From positions 372,001-436,000 of the forward strand of contig JACVCC010000003.1 in assembly GCA_016742215.1 (NCBI GenBank): a DNA stretch of 64,000 nt, written 5' to 3'. This document shows, piece after piece, positions 34,171 through 43,636 of the stretch. The notes under the pieces were generated by a model, which worked only from the letters and a program-made list of their open reading frames with translations, was not told the origin of the DNA and searched no databases. The DNA is from Brevundimonas sp. GTDB lineage: Bacteria > Pseudomonadota > Alphaproteobacteria > Caulobacterales > Caulobacteraceae. Positions within the stretch are counted from its first letter, which is position 1, and each line of letters opens with the position of its first letter. The position numbers and the translations under genes are program-made.

Positions 34171-36963
34171 ATGCGTCGCACCGCTTTCGCCTGCGCTCTT
34201 GCGCTCATGATCGCAGGGGGCGCGCCGGTCGTCGCCCTCGCCCAGGTCCCGGCCGCGGAGCTGGCGCGCAGCGTGGACATCCCGTTCGAGACCTTCACCC
34301 TCGACAACGGCCTGCGGGTCGTCGTGCACACCGACCGCAAGGCGCCGGTCGTCGCCATCCACGCCTGGTACAATGTCGGCTCCAAGGACGAGCCGCAGGG
34401 GCAGACCGGCTTCGCCCACCTGTTCGAGCACATCGGCCTGTTCAATCCGACCGAGAACGTGCCCGGCGGTCTGATGGAGCCGCTGCGGGCCATGGGCGCC
34501 ACCGACTGGAACGGCACGACCTGGTTCGACCGCACCAACTTCTTCCAGACCGTGCCGACCTCGGCCGTCGAGCAGGCGCTCTATATGGAGAGCGACCGCA
34601 TGGGCCACCTGCTGGGCGCGCTCAGCCAGGAGCGGCTCGATAACCAGCGCGGCGTCGTCCAGAACGAGAAGCGCCAAGGCGACAACCAGCCCTACGGCCT
34701 GACCTATTACACGGTGCTGGAGACCCTGTTCCCCGAGGGCCACCCGTACCGCCACTCGACCATCGGCTCGATGGCCGACCTCGACGCCGCCAGCCTCGAG
34801 GACCTGCGCCAGTGGCACCGCGACAACTACGGTCCGAACAACGCCGTGCTGGTGCTGGCTGGCGACATCGACACCGCCACGGCGCGCACTCTGGTGAACC
34901 GCTATTTCGGCCACATCCCGCGCGGGGCGCAGAACGAGCCGGCGCAGGCAGACATTCCGACCCTTGCCGCCCGTGCCGACCGCACCCTGCACGACCGCGT
35001 GCCCAACAGCCGCGTCTCCCGCTTCTGGGCCGTGCCGGGCCTTCTGTCCGAGGACGCCGCCAGCCTCGACATCGCCGCCTCCGTGTTCGGCGGTCTGGCC
35101 AGTTCGCGCCTCGACAACCAGCTGGTGCGCGGCGAGGAGACCGCCACCTCGGTGAGCGCGGGCCTGCAGCCCTTCCAGCGGCTCGGCATGTTCTCGGCCT
35201 CGGTCGACGTGAAGCCGGGGCAGGATGTGGACGCCGTCTCCGCCCGCCTCGACCAGCTGATGGCCGACTACATTGCCAATGGCCCGACCGACGATGAGGT
35301 CCAGCGGGCCGTGACCCAGCGCCTGTCGCAGGCCTTGCAGGCGCTGGAGCCGACCGGCGGCTTCACCGGCAAGGCGGTGACCCTCGCCGAGGGCCAGCTC
35401 TACGCCAACGACCCGGGCTTCTACCGTCGCCAGCTTCAGGCCTACGGCGCGGTCACGCCCGACAGCGTCCGCGCCGCCATGCAACGCTGGCTGACCCGGC
35501 CGGTGCTGGCCCTGCGCGTCGATCCGGGCGAGCGCGAGGCCTATGTCGAGGCCGCCGACACCCGTCCGCCGCCTGCTGCCGCCGAGCCTCTGGCCATCAC
35601 ACCGCGCGCGCCCATGCCCGCCGTCGGCGACATGAAGCCGCTGGACTTCCCGAACATCGAGCGCGCCCGCCTGTCGAACGGGGTCGAGGTCGTCTATGCC
35701 CGCTCCACCACGGTGCCGGTCACCCGCATCGCGGTCGAGTTTGACGCCGGCGTCGCGGCCGACAGCGCCGAGGCGCCCGGCACCCAGAATCTGATGCTGG
35801 GCCTGCTGAAACAGGGCACGACCAGCCGCACAGCCGAACAGATCGCCGAACAGGAAGAGCGCCTGGGCGCCTCCATCGGCGTCGGCGCGACGCTGGACCG
35901 CACGCTGGTCAGCCTCGGCGCGCCCAGCGCCAATCTCGATCCGGCGCTGGAGCTGATGGCGGACATCATCCGCAATCCGGCCTTCGCCGCCAACGACGTC
36001 GCCCGTCGCAAGGGCCAGCAGCTGGCCGCCATCGCGCAGGAGCTGAGCTCGCCCAACGGCATGGGCGCCCGCGCCTGGCCGGCGCTGGTCTATGGCGAGA
36101 GCCACCCCTACGGCCGACCCTTCTCCGGACAGGGCCGCGCCGATGCGGTGCAGGCGCTGGACGGCGATGACCTGCGCGCCTTCCACAGCAGCTGGATCCG
36201 CCCGGACGCCGCCCAGATCTTCGTCGTCTCCGACCGTCCGCTGGCCGAGATCACCGCCGCGCTCAACGCCCGCCTCGGCGACTGGGCCGCGCCGTCCGCC
36301 CCGCGCGGACAGAAGAACTTCACCGCCCCCGCCGCCGCCAGCGGGTCGCGCATCGTTTTGATCGACCGGCCGCAGTCGCCGCAGTCGATCATTCTCGGGG
36401 CCCTGGTCCTGCCGGTCACCGGCGCGGACGATCGGGTGATCTTCAACGCCGCCAATGAGGCCATCGGCTCCGGCTTCCTGTCGCGCATCAACCAGGACAT
36501 CCGTGAGACCCGCGGCTGGTCCTACGGCCTGGGCGGCGCGGCGCAGAACCTCGAGCATCAGGTGCCCTATCTGATTTCCGCGCCGGTGCAGTCGAACCGC
36601 ACGGGCGAGTCCATCCAGGTCCTGATCGACCAGTACCGCGGCTTCCTGTCGGACCGGGGCGTCACGCCGGCCGAGCGCGAGCGCATCATCAACGCCAACA
36701 TGCGCCAGCTGCCGGGTCAGTTCGAGACCTCGCAGGCCGTGCTGGGCGCCCTGCGCTCCAACGCCCTGTTCGAGCGTCCGGACGACTACTGGGAGACGCT
36801 GGGCCCGCGTTATGCGCAGCTGACCCCGGCCGAGCTGGACGCCGAGGCGCGGCGTCTGCTGGGGCAGGCGAACTTCACCTGGGTCGTCGTCGGCGATGCG
36901 GCGACCGTGCGTCCCCAGCTGGAGGCGCTGGGCCTGCCGGTCGAGGTGCGGGCGGCGCAGTAA
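34171..36963 (+). CDS. M16 family zinc metallopeptidase (insulinase-like), secreted
   Basis: A 930-residue protein with a signal peptide (cleavage near ALAQ, residue 25) and two tandem M16 units. The first has the HxxEH zinc motif (HLFEH, residues 83-87); the second half (from about residue 490) keeps the fold without it, as usual for two-domain M16 enzymes. It probably degrades peptides in the periplasm. GGGGG lies 8 bases before the ATG. A phosphonate-type transporter follows 121 bases later. Confidence 0.92.
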   Translation: MRRTAFACALALMIAGGAPVVALAQVPAAELARSVDIPFETFTLDNGLRVVVHTDRKAPVVAIHAWYNVGSKDEPQGQTGFAHLFEHIGLFNPTENVPGGLMEPLRAMGATDWNGTTWFDRTNFFQTVPTSAVEQALYMESDRMGHLLGALSQERLDNQRGVVQNEKRQGDNQPYGLTYYTVLETLFPEGHPYRHSTIGSMADLDAASLEDLRQWHRDNYGPNNAVLVLAGDIDTATARTLVNRYFGHIPRGAQNEPAQADIPTLAARADRTLHDRVPNSRVSRFWAVPGLLSEDAASLDIAASVFGGLASSRLDNQLVRGEETATSVSAGLQPFQRLGMFSASVDVKPGQDVDAVSARLDQLMADYIANGPTDDEVQRAVTQRLSQALQALEPTGGFTGKAVTLAEGQLYANDPGFYRRQLQAYGAVTPDSVRAAMQRWLTRPVLALRVDPGEREAYVEAADTRPPPAAAEPLAITPRAPMPAVGDMKPLDFPNIERARLSNGVEVVYARSTTVPVTRIAVEFDAGVAADSAEAPGTQNLMLGLLKQGTTSRTAEQIAEQEERLGASIGVGATLDRTLVSLGAPSANLDPALELMADIIRNPAFAANDVARRKGQQLAAIAQELSSPNGMGARAWPALVYGESHPYGRPFSGQGRADAVQALDGDDLRAFHSSWIRPDAAQIFVVSDRPLAEITAALNARLGDWAAPSAPRGQKNFTAPAAASGSRIVLIDRPQSPQSIILGALVLPVTGADDRVIFNAANEAIGSGFLSRINQDIRETRGWSYGLGGAAQNLEHQVPYLISAPVQSNRTGESIQVLIDQYRGFLSDRGVTPAERERIINANMRQLPGQFETSQAVLGALRSNALFERPDDYWETLGPRYAQLTPAELDAEARRLLGQANFTWVVVGDAATVRPQLEALGLPVEVRAAQ

Positions 36964-37084
36964 GTCGATTGCGGCGCCCCCGCCGCTTCGCTGGACGAAA
37001 TCGACGCGGACGTGGCATTAAGACTTGCCTCGCAGGCCCGTTCGGGCGATGCGGCGCGCCCTTGCAACCGGTTCCCGCGTGTCC

Positions 37085-37879
37085 ATGACCACAGCCACCG
37101 CAGTTGCGTCCGTAAAGGACGTCTCGAAGACCTTCGGCGCCCGCAAGGCCCTCAACGGCGTATCCGTCGAGGTCAAGGCCGGCGAGATGGTCGCCCTGAT
37201 CGGCCCCTCGGGGTCGGGCAAGTCGACCCTCCTGCGCTCGATCACGGGCCTGCAGTCCATCGATCCGGGCGAAGGGACCATCTCGGTCTTCGGCGAGGTC
37301 GTGCAGAAGAATGGCCGCGTGACCGGCAAGGTCCGCGCCGCGCGCCAGAAGCTGGGCATGATCTTCCAGCAGTTCAATCTGGTCGGCCGCCTTTCGCTGT
37401 TCTCCAACGTCATGCTCGGCGCCCTGGGGCGCATCCCGGGCTGGAAGGGCGTGATGGGCCTGTGGCCGAAGGCGGACAAGGACAAGGCCATGGCGGCCCT
37501 GCACCGCGTCGGCGTGTCCGACTATGCCGCGCAGCGCGCCAATACGCTTTCGGGCGGCCAGCAGCAGCGCGGCGCCATCGCCCGCGCCATCGTGCAGGGC
37601 GCCCAGGCCATTCTGGCCGACGAGCCGGTCGCCTCGCTGGACCCGGTGTCCGCCCGCAAGGTGATGGAGCTGCTGGTCGAGCTGAACAAGCGCGACGGCC
37701 TCGGCGTCATCGTCACCCTGCACCAGGTCGACTACGCCATCCGCTACTGCGAGCGCGTCGTCGCCCTGCAGGCCGGCAAGGTGGTCTATGACGGCCCGTC
37801 GACGGGTCTGGACACCAAGCGCCTGATCGAGATCTACGGCCCCGAATTCGAAGACGCGTTCTGGGAAGCCAAGGCATGA
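37085..37879 (+). CDS. phnC: Phosphonate/phosphate ABC transporter ATP-binding protein
   Basis: A 264-residue ABC ATPase of the PhnC type with Walker A GPSGSGKST near residue 40, signature LSGGQQQRGAIARA near 154 and AILADEPVASLDP as Walker B. The ATG at 37085 is chosen over an upstream in-frame start because the ABC fold begins at once. The stop overlaps the next gene (ATGA), and the operon is phnC, phnD, phnD-phnE. Confidence 0.92.
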   Translation: MTTATAVASVKDVSKTFGARKALNGVSVEVKAGEMVALIGPSGSGKSTLLRSITGLQSIDPGEGTISVFGEVVQKNGRVTGKVRAARQKLGMIFQQFNLVGRLSLFSNVMLGALGRIPGWKGVMGLWPKADKDKAMAALHRVGVSDYAAQRANTLSGGQQQRGAIARAIVQGAQAILADEPVASLDPVSARKVMELLVELNKRDGLGVIVTLHQVDYAIRYCERVVALQAGKVVYDGPSTGLDTKRLIEIYGPEFEDAFWEAKA

Positions 37880-38880
37880 CCCACGGCGGCGCCATGCGCC
37901 GTCTGGGCGTCGGCATTCTGGCCGTCGTGGCGTTGGCGCTGTCCGCCTGCGGGCGTGACTCGACGTCCGCCGCGCGGGTTCCGGCCGACGGCGTTCACTT
38001 CTCCATTCTCTCGGCGCAGGGCCAGGCCTCGTCCGCCCCGCTGTGGCAGCCGCTTCTGGACGACATGTCGAAGGCGATCGGCGTGAAGGTCACCGCCCGC
38101 TTCGGCGCCAGCTACGCCGAACTGGTCGAGGAAATGAAACAGGGCCGCACCCAGGCCGGCTGGTTCTCGGCCCGTCCGGCGATCGAGGCCCTGGACACGG
38201 CCGACGCCGAGGTCATCGCCCGTACGGTCGATACGGACGGCGCCGACAGCTATCGGTCCTCGCTGATCGTCCGCAAGGGCTCGGGCCTGACGCTGGACGC
38301 CGTTCTGGCTTGCGGCCGTCGTCTGGACTTCGGCATCGGCGACGCCCAGTCGACTTCGGGCACGCTCGCGCCGATGACCTTCCTGTTCAATCCGCGCCGG
38401 ATCGACCCGCAGGCCTGCTTCGCCACGGTCGAGTCCGCCAATCATGAGACCAACGCCTTCTCGGTCGCCACCGGCGTGCTGGACGTGGCCACCTCGAACA
38501 GCGTCTCGACCGCCGCCCTGACCCGTCAGAATCCGGCCGTCGCTGACCAGATCGAGACCATCTGGCAGTCCCCGCCGATCCCCGAGAGCGGCATCCTGGT
38601 GCGCGAGGACCTCGATCCCGTGCTCAAGGAGAAGATCCGCAGCTTCTTCCTGACCTATGGCCAGGGCAGCGGCGTCGAAGCCGATCGCCAGCGCCGCGTG
38701 CTGGCCGGCCTGCGCTACTCGCGCTTCGCCGCCGCCGACGCCGACTATCTGGATCCCGTGCGCGAGATGATCGCGGACGAGACCCTCGCCGCCGCCCGCG
38801 CCTCGGGCGACCGCGCAGCCGCCGCCGCGGCCGAGCGGGATCTGCAGCGCCTGCGCGCCCGTCGCGAGGTGCAGCCGTGA
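37876..38880 (+). CDS. phnD: Phosphonate/phosphate-binding lipoprotein (PhnD family)
   Basis: A 334-residue binding protein with lipobox ALSAC (Cys near residue 25). The core contains HFSILSAQGQASSAPLW, GDAQSTSGTLAPMTF and TSNSVSTAAL, typical of PhnD/phosphate-phosphite binding proteins. It is closely similar throughout to the N-terminal half of the next gene, so the two arose by duplication. It overlaps phnC by 4 bases. Ligand unknown. Confidence 0.88.
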   Translation: MTHGGAMRRLGVGILAVVALALSACGRDSTSAARVPADGVHFSILSAQGQASSAPLWQPLLDDMSKAIGVKVTARFGASYAELVEEMKQGRTQAGWFSARPAIEALDTADAEVIARTVDTDGADSYRSSLIVRKGSGLTLDAVLACGRRLDFGIGDAQSTSGTLAPMTFLFNPRRIDPQACFATVESANHETNAFSVATGVLDVATSNSVSTAALTRQNPAVADQIETIWQSPPIPESGILVREDLDPVLKEKIRSFFLTYGQGSGVEADRQRRVLAGLRYSRFAAADADYLDPVREMIADETLAAARASGDRAAAAAAERDLQRLRARREVQP

Positions 38881-38941
38881 TCGCTTTCCAAACCCTTCTG
38901 ATCTTCACCGCCCGTTGGGGCGCGTTCCGGGAAACCCAGGC

Positions 38942-40786
38942 ATGAGCCGCCTTCGTACCCTCTTCGCCGGCCTGATGGCCCTGACCGTCGTCCTGTTCGG
39001 GATGACCTCGACCGCGAGCGCCCAGACGCAGCGAGCCGAGCAACCGAACGAGCTGGTCTTCACCATCCTGTCGGCCGAAGGCCAGGCCTCCTCGGGCCCG
39101 CTGTGGCAGCCGTTGCTGGACGACCTCCAGCGCGAGATCGGCATTCCGGTCCGGCCGATCTTCGGCTCGAACTACAGCGTGCTGGTCGAGGCCATGCGCG
39201 CCAATCAGGCCCAGATCGGCTGGTTCTCGGCCCTGCCGGCCGTGCAGGCCATCGACCGCGCCCAGGGCGAGGTCATCGCCCGCACCGTCGATATCGAGGG
39301 CAAGGACTCCTACGTCTCGACCCTGATCGTGAGGAAGGGCTCGGGCATCACGCTCGAGAACGTCATCGCCTGCGGCAAGCGCTATGACTTCGGCATCGGC
39401 GACGCCCAGTCGACCTCGGGCACGCTTGCCCCGATGACCTATTTCTTCAGCCCCCGGAACATCGATCCGCGAGCCTGTTTCGCCACCGTCCGCTCGTCCA
39501 GCCACCAGGCCAACTCGTTCGCCGTCGCCAACGGCACTGTCGACGTCGCGACCTCGAACAGCGTCAATACCGTCTTCCTGGGCCGCCAGAACCCGGACAT
39601 CGCCAGCCAGATCGAGGTGATCTGGGAGTCTCCGCCGATCCCGGAGTCGGGCATTGTGCTGCGTGGTGATCTTCCCGCCGGCCTGAAGGCCCGGATCCGC
39701 GAGTTCTTCGTGACCTATGGCCAGGGCGTCGGCCCCGATGCGGACCGCCAGCGCGAGGTCATGACCGGTCTGAACTACTCCCAGTTCCGCGCCGCCGATA
39801 ACAGCTACCTCGATCCGATCCGCGAGATGAAGGCCGACCAGGCCCGCCGCGAGGGCCGCCCGTCGGACGTCGCCCCCCCGACCGCCAAGGCCGACCGCCT
39901 CGGCCAGATCATCCCGTTCGCCCTGATCGGCCTGCTGGCTCTGATCGCCATCGGCCTGAACATGATCCCGAAGAAGGCCGCGAGCCCGTCTGATCCCGCC
40001 GTCATCCCGGCCCCGCCGAAGAAGTCGATGGCGGCGTGGTCGCTGGACGTTCTGTTGTGGGGCGGCTTCGCCATCATCCTGCTGGCCGCGTTCAACCGGG
40101 TCGACCTGCCCAACATCGTCAACCTGTTCTCCAACTCCGAGAACATCCGTTCCTATGGCGCCGACTTCCTGCGTCCCGACTGGTCGGAGTGGCAGTCGCT
40201 GGTCGGCCAGATGTGGCTGACCGTCCAGATCGCCCTGTGGGGCACCTTCCTGGCCGTCTTCCTGGCCGTGCCGCTCAGCCTGATGGCGTCGCGCAACCTG
40301 TCGCCCAACTGGCTGGTCTGGCCGGTGCGTCGCGTGATGGACCTGCTGCGCTCGGTGCCGGATCTGGTCGTCGCCACCCTGTTCATCGTCGCCGTGGGCC
40401 TCGGCCCGCTGGCCGGCGTGCTCGCCATCGCCCTGAACACCGCCGGCGTGCTGGCCAAGCTGTTCTCGGAGGCCGTCGAGTCGATCGACAAGGGCCCGAT
40501 CGAGGGCGTGAAGGCGACCGGCGGCAGCAGCCTGCACGAGATTGCCTGGGGCGTGATCCCGCAGGTGGCCCCGCTGTGGACCTCCTTCGCCCTGTACCGC
40601 TTCGAGTCGAACAGCCGCGCGGCCACCGTGCTGGGCCTGATCGGCGCCGGCGGCATCGGCCAGACCCTGTTCGAGGCCCTTCAGGGCTTCGAGTATTCCA
40701 AGGTCTCGACCATCGCGATCATCGTGGTCGTCGCCGTGACCCTGATCGACATGCTGTCGCAGGTGATGCGCAAGCGGCTGCTGTAA
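38942..40786 (+). CDS. PhnD-PhnE fusion: binding protein joined to ABC permease
   Basis: A 614-residue fusion. Residues 1-27 are a signal sequence. About 30-305 form a PhnD-type binding domain (FTILSAEGQASSGPLW; GDAQSTSGTLAPMTY). Membrane segments at about 320-340 and 366-385 lead into a PhnE-type permease. The permease EAA loop EAVESIDKGPIEGVKATGG lies near 510-530 and IGAGGIGQTLF follows. PhnD and PhnE are normally separate proteins. Fusing them would tether the binding protein to the pore, with the preceding gene supplying a second, lipid-anchored one. The frame is open throughout, so it is not a sequencing artefact. Confidence 0.9.
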   Translation: MSRLRTLFAGLMALTVVLFGMTSTASAQTQRAEQPNELVFTILSAEGQASSGPLWQPLLDDLQREIGIPVRPIFGSNYSVLVEAMRANQAQIGWFSALPAVQAIDRAQGEVIARTVDIEGKDSYVSTLIVRKGSGITLENVIACGKRYDFGIGDAQSTSGTLAPMTYFFSPRNIDPRACFATVRSSSHQANSFAVANGTVDVATSNSVNTVFLGRQNPDIASQIEVIWESPPIPESGIVLRGDLPAGLKARIREFFVTYGQGVGPDADRQREVMTGLNYSQFRAADNSYLDPIREMKADQARREGRPSDVAPPTAKADRLGQIIPFALIGLLALIAIGLNMIPKKAASPSDPAVIPAPPKKSMAAWSLDVLLWGGFAIILLAAFNRVDLPNIVNLFSNSENIRSYGADFLRPDWSEWQSLVGQMWLTVQIALWGTFLAVFLAVPLSLMASRNLSPNWLVWPVRRVMDLLRSVPDLVVATLFIVAVGLGPLAGVLAIALNTAGVLAKLFSEAVESIDKGPIEGVKATGGSSLHEIAWGVIPQVAPLWTSFALYRFESNSRAATVLGLIGAGGIGQTLFEALQGFEYSKVSTIAIIVVVAVTLIDMLSQVMRKRLL

Positions 40787-40815
40787 CCAGCCGCTCCATA
40801 GTCCGGGCAAGAGAA

Positions 40816-40848
40816 AGCCCGCCTCGCTGTCGCGGGGCGGGCTTTTTC
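40816..40848 (+). terminator. Terminator of the phn operon
   Basis: AGCCCGCC pairs with GGCGGGCT, followed by TTTTTCG. It lies 30 bases after the fusion gene stop and between convergent genes, so it may also serve thrS. Confidence 0.9.
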
Positions 40849-40869
40849 GTTTCCGAAGTTGGGCGGGCC

Positions 40870-42795
40870 TCAGCCCCGCTTAAGATCCGGCGGCGTGGCC
40901 TCGTCCGTCAGGATGCGGATGGCCTCCTCGACGGTGACGACCTCCTGGGCCTGCGAGCCGAGGCGGCGGATGGCGACCTTGCCTTCCTCGGCCTCCTTCT
41001 TGCCGACCACGGCGATGACCGGGACCTTGGCGACCGAGTGCTCACGCACCTTGTAGCCGACCTTCTCGTTGCGCAGATCGATCTCGGTGCGCAGGCCGGC
41101 GGCCTTGAACTTCTCGACCACCTCGCGGGCGTAGTCGTCGGCTTCGGACACGATGGTCGCCACCACGGCCTGGGTCGGCGCGAGCCACAGCGGGAAGGCC
41201 CCGGCGTAGTTCTCGATCATGATGCCGATGAAGCGCTCGAACGAGCCCAGGATCGCGCGGTGCAGCATGACCGGGCGGTGCTTCTGGCCATCCTCGGCGA
41301 TGTAGGTCGCATCCAGACGTTCCGGCAGGACATAGTCCAGCTGGATCGTGCCGCAGGTCCATTCGCGGCCGATGGCGTCCTTGACGATGAAGTCCAGCTT
41401 CGGCGCGTAGAAGGCGCCGTCGCCCTCGGTGACCACCGGCTCGGTGCCGGCGGCGCGGGCGGCCTCGGCCATCAGGTTCTCGGCCTTGTCCCAGAACTCG
41501 TCCGTGCCGGCGCGGTTCTCGGGGCGGGTGCCCAGGCTGATATAGGCCGTTTCCATGCCCAGATCGGCGTGGACGCTGCGGGCCAGCTTGATGAACTCGG
41601 CCGTCTCCTCGACGATCTGGTCCTCGCGGCAGAAGATGTGGGCGTCGTCCTGGGTAAAGCCGCGCACGCGCATCAGGCCGTGCAGCGAGCCCGACGGCTC
41701 ATAGCGATGGCAGGCGCCGAACTCGGCCATGCGCAGCGGCAGTTCGCGGTACGAGCGCTGGCCCTGGTCGAAGATCTGCACGTGGCCCGGGCAGTTCATC
41801 GGCTTGAGGCTCAGTTCCTCGCCCTCGACCGTCTCGCAGACGAACATGTTGGGGCGGTACTTGTCCCAGTGGCCGCTCTGTTCCCAGAACTTGCGGTCCA
41901 GCACCTGCGGGGTTTTCACCTCGACATAGCCGGCGGCGTCCAGACGGCGACGCATATAGGCTTCCAGCACGCGCCACAGCACCCAGCCCTTCGGGTGCCA
42001 GAAGACCATGCCGCGGCCCTCTTCCTGCATGTGGAAGAGCTCCATGGCCTTGCCCACCTTGCGGTGGTCGCGCTTCTCGGCTTCCTCGAGGCGCTGCATG
42101 TAGGCATCCAGATCGGCCTGGTTGGCCCAGGCCGTCGCATAGATGCGCTGCAGCTGCTCGCGCTTGCTGTCGCCACGCCAGTAGGCGCCCGCCAGCTTGG
42201 TCAGCTTGAAGGCCTTGCCCACGAACTTGGTCGACGGGAAGTGCGGCCCGCGGCACAGGTCGGCCCAGTCGCCGGTCCGATAGACCGTGATCGTCTCGCT
42301 GGCCGGCAGGTCGCGGATCAGCTCGGCCTTGAAGGCCTCGCCCTTGGCCTCGAACATCGCAATGGCCTCATCGCGATTCCAGACCTCGCGGACCAGCTTC
42401 TCGTCACGGTCGACGATCTCGGCCATCCGCTTCTCGATGGCGGCGAAGTCGTCCGTCGAGAACGGCGTCTCGCGGAAGAAGTCGTAGTAGAATCCGTCCT
42501 CGATGGCCGGGCCGATGGTGACCTGGGTGCCCGGGAACAGCTCCTGCACCGCCTGCGCCAGAATGTGCGCCGCGTCGTGGCGGATGGTCTCCAGCGCGTC
42601 GGGGTCGTCGCGCATGATCAGCTTGAAGTCGCCGCCGGTCTCCAGCGGACGATCCACGTCCCACTGCTGGCCGTTGATCTCGACCAGCGCGGCGCGTTTG
42701 GCGAGGGACGGGGAGATGGAGGCGGCCACGTCGCGGCCGGTGGCCGAGGGCTCGAAGCTGCGAACGGCGCCGTCGGGGAATTTGAGTTCGATCAT
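40870..42795 (-). CDS. thrS: Threonyl-tRNA synthetase
   Basis: A 641-residue class II synthetase of usual length. The order is an N-terminal TGS domain (1-60), the editing domain with [10 protein letters not shown] near residue 73, and the catalytic core with [25 protein letters not shown] and the anticodon-binding domain at the end. yidD follows the upstream NifU-like gene, and thrS begins 2 bases after yidD. Confidence 0.97.
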   Translation of the reverse strand: MIELKFPDGAVRSFEPSATGRDVAASISPSLAKRAALVEINGQQWDVDRPLETGGDFKLIMRDDPDALETIRHDAAHILAQAVQELFPGTQVTIGPAIEDGFYYDFFRETPFSTDDFAAIEKRMAEIVDRDEKLVREVWNRDEAIAMFEAKGEAFKAELIRDLPASETITVYRTGDWADLCRGPHFPSTKFVGKAFKLTKLAGAYWRGDSKREQLQRIYATAWANQADLDAYMQRLEEAEKRDHRKVGKAMELFHMQEEGRGMVFWHPKGWVLWRVLEAYMRRRLDAAGYVEVKTPQVLDRKFWEQSGHWDKYRPNMFVCETVEGEELSLKPMNCPGHVQIFDQGQRSYRELPLRMAEFGACHRYEPSGSLHGLMRVRGFTQDDAHIFCREDQIVEETAEFIKLARSVHADLGMETAYISLGTRPENRAGTDEFWDKAENLMAEAARAAGTEPVVTEGDGAFYAPKLDFIVKDAIGREWTCGTIQLDYVLPERLDATYIAEDGQKHRPVMLHRAILGSFERFIGIMIENYAGAFPLWLAPTQAVVATIVSEADDYAREVVEKFKAAGLRTEIDLRNEKVGYKVREHSVAKVPVIAVVGKKEAEEGKVAIRRLGSQAQEVVTVEEAIRILTDEATPPDLKRG

Positions 42796-42797
42796 CG

Positions 42798-43055
42798 TCA
42801 GTCTGCTTTGGCGTTCTGGCCCTTGGGCGGCACCGGGTCATAGCCCGATGCGCCCCAGGGGTGGCATTTACAGAGGCGACGCACCGTGAGCCATCCCCCC
42901 TTCAGCGGTCCGTGCTCGATCAGCGCGTCCCGCCCGTAGTCGGAGCAGGTCGGCAGGAACCGACACTGCTGCCCGATCAGGGGCGACAGCGTCACCTTGT
43001 AGCTCCGGTGAGCCAGGCGGACGCCGCGTTCATAGAGGTTTGCGCCGGAGGCCAT
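42798..43055 (-). CDS. yidD: Membrane protein insertion efficiency factor YidD
   Basis: An 85-residue protein with the YidD signature: [19 protein letters not shown], then [25 protein letters not shown]. It helps YidC insert inner-membrane proteins. The ATG at 43055 is preferred to an in-frame TTG at 43091. In this lineage it sits between the NifU-like scaffold and thrS. Confidence 0.93.
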   Translation of the reverse strand: MASGANLYERGVRLAHRSYKVTLSPLIGQQCRFLPTCSDYGRDALIEHGPLKGGWLTVRRLCKCHPWGASGYDPVPPKGQNAKAD

Positions 43056-43091
43056 GTGCTCGCGCTTATCCCGCAACGGCGGGACAGGCAA

Positions 43092-43619
43092 TCAGGCCTG
43101 ACCGACGCGGCGAGTTCGTTCGGGTTCGATCGGGTCCTCGCCGGGGATGGCGTCCGCCGTCGGACGCCCCAGGACGCAGCTGTCCAGCCAGGTCTCCATC
43201 GCCTCCTCGTGCGCCTTGACCAAGGCTTCCAGCACCACCATCGTCGAGGCGTGGCGGGCCGGATAGTCGGCCACCTGCTTCATTGCGCGCAGGCCCTCGA
43301 AGCGTCCCTCGGGACCGTCTCCACCGTATTTCAGCATCGCCAGCATGTCGTCGCGCGCCTCGCGGACTTCGGCGAGGGTCGCGCCGATGGCGACCTCGCC
43401 GACGAGGGCGGCGGCGGCCTGTCCCAGGGCGCAGGCCTTCACCTCCTGGGCGAAGTCGGCGATCCGGCTGTTGCCGTCGATCTTCACATCGACGATCGCC
43501 TTCGATCCGCACAGCTTCGCCACCTGTTCCCCGGTGCCGTGGGGCAGGGTCAGGCGCCCCGCGTGCGGCATGTTCGCCGCAAGCGTCAGGATGCGCGTGC
43601 TGTAGAGGTCGTCGATCAT
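43092..43619 (-). CDS. Iron-sulfur cluster assembly scaffold protein (NifU/IscU-like)
   Basis: A 175-residue member of the NifU N-terminal family. Two candidate cluster cysteines are seen, in KLCGSKAIVDVK near residue 37 and KACALGQA near 63. Where IscU has its third Cys this protein reads ARHAST, so it is a divergent alphaproteobacterial branch. Likely cytoplasmic. Whether it builds clusters is uncertain. Confidence 0.82.
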   Translation of the reverse strand: MIDDLYSTRILTLAANMPHAGRLTLPHGTGEQVAKLCGSKAIVDVKIDGNSRIADFAQEVKACALGQAAAALVGEVAIGATLAEVREARDDMLAMLKYGGDGPEGRFEGLRAMKQVADYPARHASTMVVLEALVKAHEEAMETWLDSCVLGRPTADAIPGEDPIEPERTRRVGQA

Positions 43620-43636
43620 GGCCCCAATGTAGGGCG

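Noticed and set aside
34138..36558. An 806-codon open frame on the minus strand
   Set aside because: Antisense to the M16 peptidase, which has clear motifs and a signal peptide.
36964..36999. A hairpin (GTCGATT with AATCGAC) after the M16 gene as a terminator
   Set aside because: The arms are only 7 bases, the loop is long and there is no T-run.
38624..40810. A 728-codon open frame on the minus strand
   Set aside because: Antisense to the PhnD-PhnE fusion; no recognisable domain.
40036..42843. A 935-codon open frame on the plus strand across thrS
   Set aside because: It is antisense to thrS and the end of the phn fusion gene; GC-rich coding DNA leaves long empty frames opposite real genes, and the translation is low-complexity with no domain.
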